This document shows, piece by piece, positions 34,922 through 47,616 of a stretch of DNA of 64,000 bases. The stretch spans positions 123,576,852 through 123,640,851 of the forward strand of contig CM040423.1 in assembly GCA_022702705.1 (NCBI GenBank), read 5' to 3'. The notes beneath the pieces were generated by a model that worked only from the letters and a program-made list of their open reading frames with translations, was not told where the DNA came from and did no database searches. Within the stretch, counting starts at the first letter, position 1. Every line of letters starts with the position of its first letter. The DNA comes from Papilionanthe hookeriana x Papilionanthe teres (lineage: Eukaryota; Streptophyta; Magnoliopsida; Asparagales; Orchidaceae). Position numbers and translations under genes: made by a program.

Positions 34922-36487
34922 TGATAGCTGAAAATTTTATTAAGAAATTCATACCTATTTTTGATGAAATTGCACTTTAAAAAATGGTATTTTCTTTATT
35001 TTATTGCTGGAATGAAGAATTTAGGTGATGAAAGCAAAAATCATGAAAAGGAGCGAATTTGGAGCAAAATCATGCAATTTGTGCTGAGTCGCCGACAGCG
35101 AGGTTACGAGAAGAAAATTCGAAGAATTTATAAGCTGTCTCATCGACAACGAGCCCGAGCCCGCTGACAGCGTAGCTAGAGCGGTTGAAGATCTCTAGAA
35201 GCCTCGCCGACAGCGAGGGTAGTTCGTCGCCGACGGCGAGCTAGTTCAAATGGTGCAGATACATTGAACCTGGACACTTGTTGAAAGGATGCTTACACAC
35301 CTCTTGGTCCTTTGCTCACCTCTATATATAGGAGTCGAAATTAAGTCTTGTGTGTGCAGTCTGTGTGTCTTAGTGAGTCTTTGAGTATTATAAGTGAGTT
35401 ATTTTGAGTCTTTAGTGAGTATTTAGTGAGTCGTGTTGTACTTGGAAGGAAGAGTCGAAAGGCTGCAAGGAGTACGCTTAGGGATAAATTAAGATAAGTA
35501 TTTGTATTTATTGTTTTTAACTTTAAATGAAATCCATGCTTAGTTTAGTTTCCATGCATTCTGAGTAGTTTATTTAGTCTTTCTCCTTGTTTATGAAATT
35601 AAGTGACTTGATGAAAATAAAATAGAAGTATTTTTATATATTAATAAATTGTGATAATTTTTACTTAAAACTTAATTTACTTTTCAAACTGGCCATTTGA
35701 TTTGTTAAAATATGTTGATTATCAACTATAGTAAAGATTACATTTGATATTCGGGGAAATTCAAAAGCCTTGAAAGGAGGGTGCAAATAAATAGGGAAAT
35801 AATATCACTGGGCGTAGAATTGAGCATTTTAGTGTGACAGACTAAAATATTCAATTCGGTCCTATTGTTTGAGAGCTAAAGTGTAGATGTTAGCCCTCAG
35901 GCGAGAGGAACGTGGGAGCTCTGAAGTGGCAGTCGGTATTCTCCCATCCTAGCCGCAGATTCGATAATCAAACATAGGATTAGTCGATATTCTTTACACT
36001 GGACCAAAGGGTAAAGAATAGGAATGCTCCTATTTGTCACAATACCTTAACATTATCTATTTAAATTCATCAATCATTTAAATTTCTAAAACAAGGGGAA
36101 AGATACTTTTTCGAATAGTTAAAACTTATTTAGCAATTAGTTTTATTTCCTGCACTTGCAATTAGTATTAATTTTCTACTTAGTTAAGTTACCTGATTAG
36201 AATACTTAGTTTACTTTACTGCACTTAAATTTAGAACTCCAAATTTTCGTATATTATTTAAAAAATTATTATTATTATTATTTTAAATTAGTTGTTATTT
36301 AATTTTCTCTTTCCCTGTGGGATCGATAACCAGGACTCCACTAGAGCCCTGTATTACTTGATACGATACGTATAATTGCGTAGCTTCCACAACATAAATA
36401 ACAATTCTATACATATAATATAGCGGGGTCATGTTTTTGGCTTCATTGCAATCAAATTAAAATATCATAATATAAATTTGTGGGTCA
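34922..36487 (+). repeat. Solo Athila LTR B nested in LTR A
   Basis: It starts TGATAGCTGAAAATTTT and ends GTGGGTCA, with GACAT on both sides (34917-34921 and 36488-36492). It is 1566 bp long. It has TATATATAGG at 35323 and the GTGGGATCGATAACCAGGACTCC block near its end. Its boxes are of the GCCGACAGCGAG type, the type of Athila 1 and 2, so it comes from that other subfamily. A worn PBS-like copy (TGGCTTCATTGC, from about 36438) lies 50 bp before its end. Confidence 0.88.
35088..35332 (+). promoter_or_regulatory. GCCGACAGCGAG-type boxes and TATA box in LTR B
   Basis: Boxes start near 35088, 35141, 35162, 35204 and 35227. The spacing is 21 bp for the 35141/35162 pair and 23 bp for the 35204/35227 pair. 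CTATATATAGG follows at 35322-35332. Read on the opposite strand these are the GTCGGCG boxes of Athila 1 and 2. Confidence 0.55.
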
Positions 36488-37070
36488 GACATCTAGTAGT
36501 GTGAGCCTAGATTAACCCATTCTACTAACAATACATCCGGACCTGATCTATAGGCTAGCCAATGTTCGTTACACCTGGATCAAAGGGTAAAGAATATGAA
36601 TGCTTATATTTGGCAAAATACCATAAATTTATATTCTCCACGAATATTATCATTATCTTAGAAAATCTTGGATTAATTGAAAGGAAGAAAGTTGTGATCT
36701 TATTGCTATTTACACCAATCACTTCATTACTGCTTTATTATTGCATCTTTCATTACTGCTTTATTATTGCATCTAGTAAATTAAAAATATCAAATTTATA
36801 AACTATAAAAGAAATACATAAAAATAAAATTAAAATATTTAAAAATCCATAAGTCACTCCTCGTGGGATCGATACTTGGGGTCTTTGTTTCAAAGCCACT
36901 ATATTACTTGATACGATACGTATACTTGCGTAGTACCCCTAGTGTGTAAAATATTTTCAATAAAATTATATTTGTATACACTAGTTGCCATTATTATCTA
37001 TTACATATATTTGAAAGCATTAATTATTATATTTGTCATCAGCGGATTGCGGGTCAAGTTTTTGGCGCCG

Positions 37071-37087
37071 TTGCCAGGGATTGAATT
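37071..37087 (+). other. PBS-like copy inside the end of LTR A
   Basis: TGGCGCCGTTGCCAGGG behind GCGGGTCAAGTTTT looks exactly like an LTR end plus Athila PBS. But a further GGGTCA end lies 30 bp on (37112-37117), next to the target duplication. The copy therefore lies within the LTR. Matching copies lie in LTR B and at 63856-63867. Confidence 0.75.
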
Positions 37088-37122
37088 TTTAGTACGCATA
37101 TATATCACATTGGGTCATTACT

Positions 37123-38650
37123 CACTACCAATGAGCCAACAACATATCACGGGGCAGCAACCGAGGAGGTATGGAATGAGGCCATGCAGAAAGAGCTCGA
37201 GTCCATAGAGAAGAACAAGACATGGGAGCTCACCGACTTGCCAACAGGCCACAAGCTCATCGGCTTCAAATTGGTGTTCAAGTTGAAAAGAGACAGCGAA
37301 GGCAACATCCTCAAGCACAAAGTAAGATTGGCGGTGAAAGGTTACATGTAGAAGCAATGAGTTTACTTCGAGGAATCCTATGCACCGATGGCAAGACTCG
37401 ATACCGTCAGGTTAATTCTGGCCCTCGCTGCTCATCGTGGGTGGAAGATCCACCACCTGGATGTCAAGTCGGCGTTCCTAAATGGTGATATCGAAGAAGA
37501 AGTTTACATCCCCCAACCTGAAGGATTCATTGTCAAGAATGAAGAGCACAAGGTGTACAACCTATCCAAAGCTCTCTACGGACTACACCAAGCACCAAGG
37601 GCGTGGAACACTTGCCTTAACAAGTCGATGATGAGTCTAAGCTTCGTGAAGTGTCCTCAAAAGCAGGCAATGTACACGAGGAATCATGGAACAGAAGCAC
37701 TCATCGTCGGCGTATATGTTGATGATTTGATCGTAACTCGATCCAACATTACTGGTGTTGAGACATTCAAGAAGCAAATGATGAAGGAGTTCGAGATGAG
37801 TGATCTTGGGCTGCTCTCATACTACCTCGGTATCGAGGTAGACCAGAAGAAAGACCGCATCATAGTGAAGCAATCGGCTTACACAAAAAAGGTGTTGGAG
37901 CAGTTTAAGATGGTGGATTGCAACTCGAGCAAGTATCCAATAAAAGCAAAGTTGCAGCTCGAAAAGGATACGGAAGGAATCCCTATGAATCCCACCGAGT
38001 ATAGTCGTGCATCGGGTGTCTCAGGTACTTGACCCATACTCGGCCCGATATCTCATACGCAGTTGGCATGTTGAGTCGTTACATGGAGTAATCAACCACT
38101 TTACACCAGCAGGCGGTGAAACATATTCTCCGCTACGTGAAGGGAACAATGAGCTATGGGATTCAATACAAAAAAAGGATAAGGAGCTGAAGAGCTTGTT
38201 GGCTTTATTGACAGTGATCTAGCCGGAGATATAGATAGCTGGAAAAGCACTGGAGGGATGGCATTTTATCTCAACGAGAATCTAATTACTTGGTAATCTC
38301 AGAAGCAGAGAACCATTGCTCAATCATCTTGTGAGGCAGAGTTCATGGCAGCCACTGCGGCATCATGTCAAGCATTGTGGCTGAGAAGTTTGTTGAGCGA
38401 GGTGACCAGAAGCGAGCCAAAGTCGGTAATTCTCTACGTCGACAACAAATCTGCAATAGCATTGATAAAGAACCCGATGTTTCATGGACGCATCAAGCGC
38501 ATCTACACTCGATTCCACTTTATTCGCGAGTGTGTCGAGAATCGACATATCATCGTGGAGTTCGTAAGCACCGGAGAGCAACGTGGGAATATTCTCCCCA
38601 AAGCTCTAGCAAGAGTCAAATTGGCAAAAATGCGAGAACTGCTTAGCGTA
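37123..38650 (+). pseudogene. Copia pol, second part: reverse transcriptase and RNase H, broken
   Basis: It resumes after the nested insert with a TYHGAATEEVWNEAMQKE-like start, then ELTDLPTGHKLIGFKLVFK. After two stops near 37350 it is open from 37388 with HHLDVKSAFLNGDIEEEVYI, SKALYGLHQAPRAW and the RT site VGVYVDDLIV intact. RNase H follows with shifts and stops (DSDLAGDIDSWKSTGG, TIAQSSCEAEFMAA) and ends LPKALARVKLAKMRELLSVN. RT copies the RNA into DNA; here the chain is broken several times. Confidence 0.9.
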
Positions 38651-38668
38651 AACAATTTTGAACCAAAT

Positions 38669-38688
38669 AAAACTTACAGGAGAAATTG
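38669..38688 (+). other. Copia polypurine-tract region
   Basis: The purine-richer AAACTTACAGGAGAAATT lies directly before the 3' LTR start at 38689, where plus-strand priming is expected. Confidence 0.5.
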
Positions 38689-39082
38689 TGAATCTAATCT
38701 TGAATTGGTCAAATAAATTGATGAGCAAAAAAAAGAGGCTACATAATTAGTAGAATAATTATAGGCTTGAATTGATTACGCAATTAATGAAATAAATATA
38801 AGCTCTATAATAGGCATGAATTGATTACACAATTAGTGGAATAAATGTAAGTTTATAATAGACGCGAATTGATAGCACTTAATGCCTGCGATTATTGTGT
38901 ATGTTTTTTCTTTATTACATTATATTTTGGTTAGTATAAATAAGTTGTTTTGTTACAATGTAAGAAACTATGAAGACATGTATTCTTCCTTCTTGAAATA
39001 ATAGAAAGAAAGTTCCTGAAAGTCCAATCTCATTGTTTATTTTCAATTTGTCATTCAACGATCCTTTAATTTGGAACCAACA
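38689..39082 (+). repeat. Copia 3' LTR
   Basis: It has the same length and terminal sequences as the 5' LTR. Scattered differences, mostly single bases, are visible along it. Confidence 0.92.
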
Positions 39083-39773
39083 TTCTCCACGGAACCGAAG
39101 AGAAGTTAGGGAGATAGGTTAGCATTTAAGAGAGGGAATAGTGAACGACTAACGATAAGAATGAGGAAGAAGAGAGAGGTGCTGGTGCGATAACCGAGTG
39201 CTCAAGTTTTAGGTTCGTTTTGTGTAAATAACGAAATTTGGGTGCGGGATACGAGTAATATGACAAAATCACTGTTTTGAGTGCTTCCTATAAAAAAATC
39301 CCCTATTAGAAATTATCCCAGCTTTTTTAAACATTATTTAATCGCCTCATCCTAACCTTTCATATAAAAGCCTACGCTTATTATATTACCCTTAACATAA
39401 GAAATCACCAAACAAATTCATATTGAATGCTTTAAAATAAATCAAAAAAACCACACATAAAAGATAAAAGTTTTTTTTCTTTTTTCTTTTTTTTTTTTTT
39501 GCTTTTTTTGGAACATAAATGCTAAAGCCCATTAATTTAAGCTTTGCTTTGCCGAAAAATTTTTCCCCTACAACCGCATCGCAGAATAAAATATCATGAA
39601 GTTCCCATCAAAAACAAGTTCGCATTTTAACCTACGGTCAAAAGAAATCAAACAACACTACATACACACGCGCACTGCCAAAACAACACTATGAAAAAAC
39701 TTCACAAATCTCCAATTTCAAATATCCCTTCTAACAAGATCAAAACGACTCCACTACTACTGCTACCTCTCAC
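39083..39773. other. Spacer downstream of the kinase exon
   Basis: No gene is seen. It should contain the 3' untranslated part of the minus-strand kinase gene next to 39774. A T-rich run lies at 39471-39508. The left five bases are the right copy of the copia target duplication. Confidence 0.5.
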
Positions 39774-40234
39774 CTACTCGAACAGAGGAGAGGCCAATGG
39801 CCTGGGATAAGCCACCTTTGCGCTCCCACTATCTTCCAAGCTTCTAATCCTGGGCCTCTGTGTTCCACTTCCGAAGCTCTGGGCGAGTATCTTCTGCTCC
39901 GTCTGGATCGTCTTCTTCTCTCCATTCTTCCTCTCCTGAAGTTGTTCCATCACAGAGACCACCTCCTCCATGCTCGGCCTCAACCTCCCTTCAGTTAACA
40001 AGCACTGATAGGCAAGGGAGGCTGCTTTCTGAGCTCCTTCCATTGAATACTGTCCTTCGAGTCTGTTGTCCAACACGCGGAAGATCTTGCGCTTGTTTGT
40101 GAGGTAAGGCCTAGCCCATTCCACTAGATTGTGCTCGCCAATTGGCCGGTTTTTGTCGACAGCGCGTACGCCAGATAACAGCTCCAGCAGGACAACACCG
40201 AAGCTGTATACATCGCTCTTCGCTGTTAGGTGAC
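39774..40234 (-). CDS. Receptor-like cytoplasmic kinase (RLCK-VII/PBL-like), last exon only
   Basis: The minus-strand frame reads HLTAKSDVYSFGVVLLELLS (kinase subdomain IX), then VDKNRPIGEHNLVEWARPYL, VLDNRLEGQYSMEGAQKAA and RPSMEEVVSVMEQLQ (subdomain XI), then a short basic and Ser-rich tail to the stop at 39774. This is the C-terminal lobe of a plant Ser/Thr kinase of the PBS1-like cytoplasmic group, which relays immune and growth signals from membrane receptors. The 154 codons are intact. The expected intron boundary before Gly-His is at about 40234, but the bases there read TTTAC-GTCAC with no AG, so the splice acceptor may be lost. No other kinase exon is found in the window; upstream a LINE and an Athila occupy the DNA. 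It may be a gene relic. Confidence 0.75.
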
Positions 40235-40305
40235 GTAAACAAGAAAAGCATTTCAGTTGCAGATGAACAAGTGACATATAAAACAAAGAAAAGGCATTTC
40301 ATATA

Positions 40306-40970
<665 letters not shown>

Positions 40971-40999
40971 AACATTAAATTATTAAAAAAGATTTACAT

Positions 41000-41990
41000 A
41001 CATATCACAGAATTCTTAATGCATATACTACATTTTTAACAACTAAAATTCAATTTTTACATGCATGCCATGTTACCTATGCATAAAGGTGTATTTCATT
41101 TTTCGCTTTTTTTTTTTTTTTCAATGAAATGTTCGTAAAAATCGATATTTAGGTGTTAGATATGTATATGTGTAAGAATTTCACGGTATGTATCTAAAAA
41201 CCCCAATTATTAATAAGTGTGAACAGAGGGGAATGAAAACTTTGTCGTAACAGATAACATTAAACGTTTTCAACAACAAAAAAAATATTAGGTTTAGGAG
41301 TAAATGTCAACAAATTTGGTATTTGTACAGCAATTTTGTGTTAGCAAAACCAACTAAATTTATATTTTATAATCCCTTGAATAAATGTCACCAGGAGAAA
41401 AATCCTCAGGACTTCAATTTTTCTTACCCTTGCCACTATCTATCATTATAATAAAATAAGGGGGCATTTGCATGCGTACCGTTTAAGTATTTAAAAGCTT
41501 TAATTTTTTTTTACATTTACCAAACACAAATGTTTGACATCACAGTGAATGCACTACTATTACAACTTTTTAAATGTGGGGATAAACCTTTCAATACACA
41601 CTTAAACTATAATAAATAAAAAATTCAGTGATGTAAATATGTAATAATTGTGTGGTATAAATGTAAATCTTCTTGGAAATAAATCAAATCATAATTAAAA
41701 AAAGAAACTTAAAAACTGCATCAAATTCTCTCATCACACGTGAGGTAAATATTTCTAGACGAAGGAATTCTAATCGAACATCTGTATCCTTTACCTATTG
41801 CATGGCGGCAGGTGGCCTGCAAGCAATTGATATTTCAATGGACAGATCGTCTATTCTGCTATTTAATACAATTAAAAAGCAAATAAAGCTGGCCTGAGAA
41901 CATTGAATACGTCACTTAGAACCACCATCGCGCTGCAACAGACCCCACCTATGTTAATCTAATGCACGTAAACAAACCTGAGGATCCAAA
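41000..41990. other. Spacer with no gene seen
   Basis: AT-rich DNA. The 74-codon frame at 41673-41897 resembles nothing I know. No further kinase exon is recognisable. Confidence 0.5.
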
Positions 41991-42000
41991 TTTATTCAAA

Positions 42001-43245
42001 TGGTTCAAAATAATCAATTTGGGGAACTCAAAATGAGGATCCAAATTTACACCTTACTAGTTTTTTAGAACTTTGTGCTACCTTCAAATATAACAATGTT
42101 TCTGATGATGTTATTAGACTTAGACTCTTTCATTTTTCTTTGAGAGATAAAACAAATATGTGATTGAACTCATTAGCAGCAGGTTCTATTAAAGCATGGG
42201 CTAAAATAACACAAAAATTTCTTGTTAAATATTTTCCTCCTTCTAAAACTGTTAAATTCAGAAATGATATTACTTCATTTAGTCAATTTGATGGGAAGAC
42301 AATTTATGAAACTTGGGAAAGATTTAAAAAATTATTAAGAAAATGTCATCATCATGCTTTACCTGATTGGTTAATTATTCAAACATTTTATAATGGTTTA
42401 ATTTGATCACTAAAATCAATTATTGATGTTGCTGCTGGAGGTTCTTTAATGTCTAAATCATTTGAAGAAGCTTATACTTTAATTTAAGAAATGGCCAATA
42501 ATAATTTTCAATGACCTTCTGAAAGGATTAATCCTAAAAGAATGTCAAGTATTCAACATAACGAAGTCTTTTCTATCTTAGTTTCACAAGTAGCTGCAAT
42601 ATCTAAGAAATTAAATAATTTTGTCATCAACATATCACATAACAACTCATCTAATATTCAAGATTCTCAAACAATTGAAACTTTACAAGCTATTGCTAGT
42701 AAAAATAATCCGTATTCAAACTATTATAATCTTGGATGGAAAAATCACTCTAATTTTAACTGGAATAAACAACAACAACAATGGGGTATTAATCAATCCC
42801 ATCCAACTGGAAATTGAAATAATCAAGTAAATTCAAATTATAAACCACCTGGATTTAATAATCAACGAAAAAGTTATCGATAGAAGAATTAATTTTACAA
42901 ATGAATAATCAATTACAAAATCAAAATACTTGCTATTCGTAATATTGAGAATCAAATGGGACAAATAGCTAATTTAATTAATTACAGACCTCCAGGAACA
43001 CTTCCTAGTAATGTTGAAATTAATCCAAAAGAAACTGGAAAAGAACAAGAACATGTTAAAGTTGTACAACTTAGAAGTGGAAAGGAATTAAAAGAAAAAA
43101 TGTAGAATGAAATTGAAAAAGAGATTGAGGTTGAAGAGATTGAAAAACCTAAAGAAACTCCTCCTAATCAAGATCAAACTGATATTTATATTAATGTGGA
43201 AGTTGAAAAATCACCACCACCTTTTCCTCAAAGATTAAAATAGCA
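42001..43245 (+). pseudogene. Athila 3 gag, truncated and broken
   Basis: The readable parts in order are MVQNNQFG, FLELCATFKYNNVSDD, LNSLAAGSIKAWAKITQKFL, VKYFPPSKTVKFRNDITSFS, YETWERFKKLLRKCHHHALP and, at the end, QMGQIANLINY, then VKVVQLRSGKELKE. These match gag of elements 1 and 2 in the same order. The N-terminus is missing. Stops replace Trp in KTNM-LNSLA (42162) and occur near 42404, 42486 and 42513. Confidence 0.85.
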
Positions 43246-46200
43246 GAAGCTTGATCATCAATTTTCTAAGTTCTTTGAAATTTTTAAGAAACTTACTATA
43301 AATATACCCTTTGTTGAAGCCTTGGAACAGATACCAACTTATGTAAAATTTATTAAGGATATATTAAGTAAGAAATGAAAATTTGAAGCATTTGAAACTG
43401 TTGCACTAAGTGAAGAATGTAGTACAATAATTCAAAAGAAATTACCTCAGAAACTTAAAGATACTGGAAGTTTTACTATACCTTGTGCTATTGGAGAAAA
43501 ATTTTGTGGAAAAGCTTTGTGTGATTTAGGAGCAAGTATTAATCTCATGCCATTTTCTATTTATCGAAGGTTGAATTTAGGAGAGATTACTCCCACCACT
43601 ATAACCCTTCAGTTAACTGATAGATCTATCACTTACCCTAAAGGAGTTATAGAGGATGTACTTGTTAAAGTAGATAAATTTATCTTCCCTATAGATTTCA
43701 TTGTGCTTGATATGGAAGATGATAAAGAAATACCAATTATTTTAGGGAGACCTTTTCTAGCTACCGGACGAGCTATGATTGATGTGCAAAAAGGAGAATT
43801 AACTATGAGAGTTAATGATCAAGAGATTAAATTCAATGTTCTTAAATCGATGAAGTACTCTGACAAAGAAAAATGTTATCGAATGGATATTTTTTATTTT
43901 ATAATTGAAAAACACTATCGAGAAAAATGTAAAATCATTTCTGAAGAAGAAATTAGATTTTTAACTGATGAAAATGAAGAACTAAAGGAAGATGAATTAC
44001 TTAAAGAAACTCATTATATTAAAGACAACTGGGAAACTTTAGACATAACTCAAAATGATATAGTTTTACCCTCAATTAAAAAAACCCCTGAACTGGAATT
44101 AAAAATGTTACCTTCACATTTAAAGTATGCATTTGTTGGAAATTCATTAACTTTACTTGTTATTATTTCTTCTGAGTTAAGTTTAAATCAAGAAAAAAAA
44201 TTTATATGAGTGTTAAAGAATTATAAAAAAAAGCTTTTGGTTGGAGTATTGCTGATATAAGAGGAATAAGCCCTTCCATTTGTATGCATAGAATTTTAAT
44301 GGAAGAAATCTTTAAACCTGCTATTGAACCGCAAAGAAGATTAAATCCTATCATGAAAGAGGTTGTTAAAAAGAAATTTTAAAATGGTTAGATGCTTGGA
44401 ATTATTTATCCTATTTCGGATAGCTGATGGGTAAGTCCTATTCATTGTGTTCCGAAGAAAGGAGGAGTAACTGTCACTATCATTGATAAAAATGAACTAA
44501 TTCCTACAAGACAAGTTATTGGATGGCAAATTTGCATTGATTATCAGAAGTTAAATGAAGCCACTAGGAAGGATTATTTTCCTTTACCTTTCTTGGATCA
44601 AATGCTTGACAAATTAGCTGGACACTCATATTTCTATTTTCTAGATGGATATTCTGGTTATCATCAATTACTTATTGCTCCTGAGGACCAAGAGAAAACA
44701 ACATTTACAAGTCCTTATGGAACATTTACCTTTAGAAGAATGTCTTTTGGTTTATGTAATGCTCCTACAACTTTTCAAAGATGTATGATGTCAATATTTT
44801 GTGATTTGATTGACAAAGGAATTGAAGTATTCATGGACGATTTTTCAATTTTTGGAACTTCTTTTGAGTCTTGTTTGGAAAATATTTCCAAAGTTCTGAA
44901 AAGATGTGAAGAAACAAATTTAGTTCTTAACTGGGAAAAATGTCAATTTATAGTCATAGAAGGCATTGTACTTGGTCATAAAGTTTCACAAAAAGGGATG
45001 GAAGCTGATCAAGCAAAAGTAAAAATTATTGTTGAACTGCAACCCCCTAATACTGTTACTATGTGAGAAGTTTTCTAGGTCATGCTGGATTTTATAGAAG
45101 ACATATAAATGATTTTTTCTAAAATTGCTAAACCTCTTTGTCATATATAGGAAAAAGAAGCTAAATTTGAATTTAATTAAAACTGTGTTAATGCTTTCAA
45201 TATTTTAAAAGATAAATTAATAACTGCACCTATAATTATTGCACCTAATTGGAATAAACCTTTTGAATTAATGTGCGATGCAAGTGATTCTACAATTGGA
45301 GCTGTATTGGGACAAAAATATGAGAAAATTTTCAAAGTTATATATTATGCTAGTAAAACTCTAACTGAAACTCAAAGAAATTACACTACTACTGAGAAAG
45401 AGCTTTTAGCTATAGTATATGCCTTTGATAAATTTAGACCTTATATTCTTGGTACCAAATGCATAGTTCATACTGATCATTCCGCTATTAAATATTTAAT
45501 GACGAAAAAAGATGCTAAACCTAGACTGATAAGATGGGTTTTACTTCTACAAGAATTTGATTTTTAAATAGTGGATAGAAAAGGAACGGACAACCAAATT
45601 GTTGATCATTTATCTAGAATTAAGAATGATGTTACTACAGAAGAAAATATAAATGAGAAATTTCCTGATGAACATTTGTATGTTATTCAAGAATACCAAA
45701 CACCTTCGTATGCAGATATTGTTAACTATTTAGTTAACAATATTTTATCTTATGAATTGGATAACAAATTTATTAAGAAATTTAAAAATGATGCTAAATC
45801 TTATATTTGAGAAGATCCTCATTTATTTAAATTAGGAAGAGATTCTGTAATTCGTAGATATGTACCTTATGAAGAAACTTATGCTATTATTCAAAAATGT
45901 CATGATTCCGAATTTGGAAAACACTTTGGAGTAGATAAAACTGCATTTAAAATTTTAAATTCAGGATTTTATTGGCCTACCTTATTTAAAGATGTGAGAC
46001 ATTATGTGAAAACATGTGATCGATGTCAAAGGATGGGAAATATATCCAAAAAAGATGAAATGCCTTTAAACTATATATTGGAAGTTGAAATTTTTGATAT
46101 ATGGGTTTAGACTTTATAGGACCATTTGTACCATCATATATTTATATTTTATTAGCGGTTGATTACGTTTCAAAGTGGATTAAAGCTGTGGCTTTACCTA

Positions 46201-46985
46201 GCTGTGATTCCAAAAGTGTTTCAAAATTTTTAAAGAAGATGATTTTTTCAAGATTTGGAATGCCTAAGGTAATTATCACAAATGGTGTAAGTCATTTTAG
46301 AAATATAATAATTCAATCATTATTGGAAAAATTTGGAATCAAACATAGAATTGCAACTGCATATCACCCATAAACAAGTGGAATGGTTGAAGTATCAAAC
46401 AGAGAAATTAAAAGAATTTTAGAGAAGACTATTAATCCTAAAAGAACTGTATGGGTTGATAGACTTGATTCTGCATTATGGGCTTATATAACAGCTTATA
46501 AGACACCAATTCGAATGTTACCTTACCGGTTAGTTTATGGTAAACATTGTTACTTACCTGTTGAACTTGAACATAAAGCTTATTGGGCGATAAAGGAGTT
46601 TAATTTTGATTTGAATACTGCAGGAGAAAAACGAGTATTGCAATTAAATGAGATGGATGAAATGAGAAATGAATCATATGAAAATGCAAGGATTTATAAA
46701 GAGAAAATGAAAATAATACATGATAAAAAGATTTCAGGAAAAATATTTGAGCCTGGACAAGAAGTATTATTATTTAATACTCATTTAAGACTTTTTCCTG
46801 AAAAATTAAGATCAAAATGGATAGGAACATATATAATTGAAAACGTATACCATTATGGAGCTTTGGATGTTAAAGATCCCAAAAAGGGAGAAATTTTTAA
46901 AGTTAATGGATTAAGACCGAAACCTTATTTGGGAGATTTTAAAAAGATTTATAAAGACGCTTATGAGTTGAGTCTACCTGATTAA
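43245..46985 (+). pseudogene. Athila 3 pol: protease, RT, RNase H, integrase, broken
   Basis: The protease CDLGASINLMPFSIYRRL (from 43518) and ILGRPFLATGRAMIDVQKGE lie in a 230-codon open stretch. RT is open from 44593 to 45066 with FLDGYSGYHQ, FRRMSFGLCNAPTTFQRCMM and an intact FMDDFSIFG site. RNase H is at 45271-45640 with CDASDSTIGAVLGQKYEKI. The integrase zinc motif HFGVDKTAFKIL...CDRCQR keeps its residues, but the core reads IITNGVSHF where IITDGGSHF is expected, losing the second catalytic Asp. The C-terminus is open at 46383-46985 (GQEVLLFNTHLRLFPEKLRS). Stops or shifts lie near 44207, 44390, 44423, 45064, 45147, 45565, 45808, 46108 and 46371. Confidence 0.9.
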
Positions 46986-47365
46986 AAGACTTAATTTGGT
47001 CGGGCTGACGACATTAAACCAAGCGCTTTGTGGAAGGCAACCCATAGTTATTTGTAGTTTTGTGTATTTTTACATTTGTAATGTAAGGTTATGCCTCGGT
47101 CTTGTTTAATTTTATATTATTTTAGAAAATTTGAATGCTAACAAGTCTTTATTGATTTAAGCTGAAAATTATCTCAAATTATATAAAGTTTAGACATTGG
47201 CTCACTCTATTTCAAATATGAGTAAAAAGGAGATCAAGTTAACCTTCATTAGGATTGCTTATAATTTGTGTTACTGAGTCTATATTGATCTTACCATTCT
47301 AAACTACATATTTTGGAGAACGAAACTTTGAAATTTGACGTTAGGCGAAACGGAGTTGAACATGG

Positions 47366-47528
47366 TTCCAGTGCCTAAGCGCTAGATTTGGCGCCTAAGC
47401 ACCAGAGTAAAACTATGTGTCGATAGGTCCGGCGCCTAGGCGCCAAATTTGGCGCCTAAGCGCCACAGTTACTGGATCGTGTCAAAACCAAAAATATTCA
47501 ATTTTTCACACCATTTTCTCTTATAAAT
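47366..47528 (+). promoter_or_regulatory. Paired palindromic boxes and TATA box before ORF A (Athila 3)
   Basis: GTGCCTAAGCGCT (47371) and GCGCCTAAGCACC (47391) are 20 bp apart. The perfect palindrome GGCGCCTAGGCGCC (47431-47444) and GGCGCCTAAGCGCC (47451-47464) are again 20 bp apart. TATAAAT follows at 47522-47528 and ORF A starts at 47617. Boxes, TATA and start lie in the order and distances of a promoter. The box type equals that of LTR A. Confidence 0.6.
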
Positions 47529-47616
47529 GACCCTATCTTTGTCCCCAATCCTTATGCAATAATTATTTCGACCCATACACTCCATTCTTGAGAGATTAGA
47601 GAGGATTTTTGAAGAA

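Larger units (their letters stand above)
33686..37117 (+). repeat. Solo Athila LTR A inside the copia element (itself split by LTR B)
   Basis: It starts TGATCCATGAAAAAATACCC, nearly identical to the LTR start of Athila 3 at 51275, and ends GGGTCA at 37117. Both ends are flanked by TTACT. Without LTR B and its duplicated GACAT it is about 1.86 kb. It has CCTATAAATAGG at 34232, two box pairs (33883-33919, 34126-34160) and a full PBS-like sequence (37071-37087) about 30 bp before its end. A solo LTR arises when the two LTRs of an element recombine. Confidence 0.85.
30662..39082 (+). mobile_element. Ty1/copia retrotransposon, interrupted by nested solo LTRs
   Basis: Two 394-bp LTRs (30662-31055 and 38689-39082) flank gag, protease, integrase, RT and RNase H in the order that defines Ty1/copia. 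Removing the insert at 33686-37117 and its duplicated TTACT leaves about 5.0 kb, a normal length. The gag and the KALARVKLAKMREL end hint at the Ivana/Oryco group, but I am not sure. Stops are frequent, and LTR differences (about 30-35 by eye) indicate an old insertion. Confidence 0.92.

Noticed and set aside
37058..37117. Full Athila element between LTR A and its end (LTR plus PBS plus internal region)
   Set aside because: Only 30 bp follow the PBS-like sequence before the TTACT duplication. Athila 2 shows the same doublet with the internal region behind the second copy, so a solo LTR with an enclosed PBS fits better.
41673..41897. 74-codon frame left of Athila 3
   Set aside because: No motif or context supports it.
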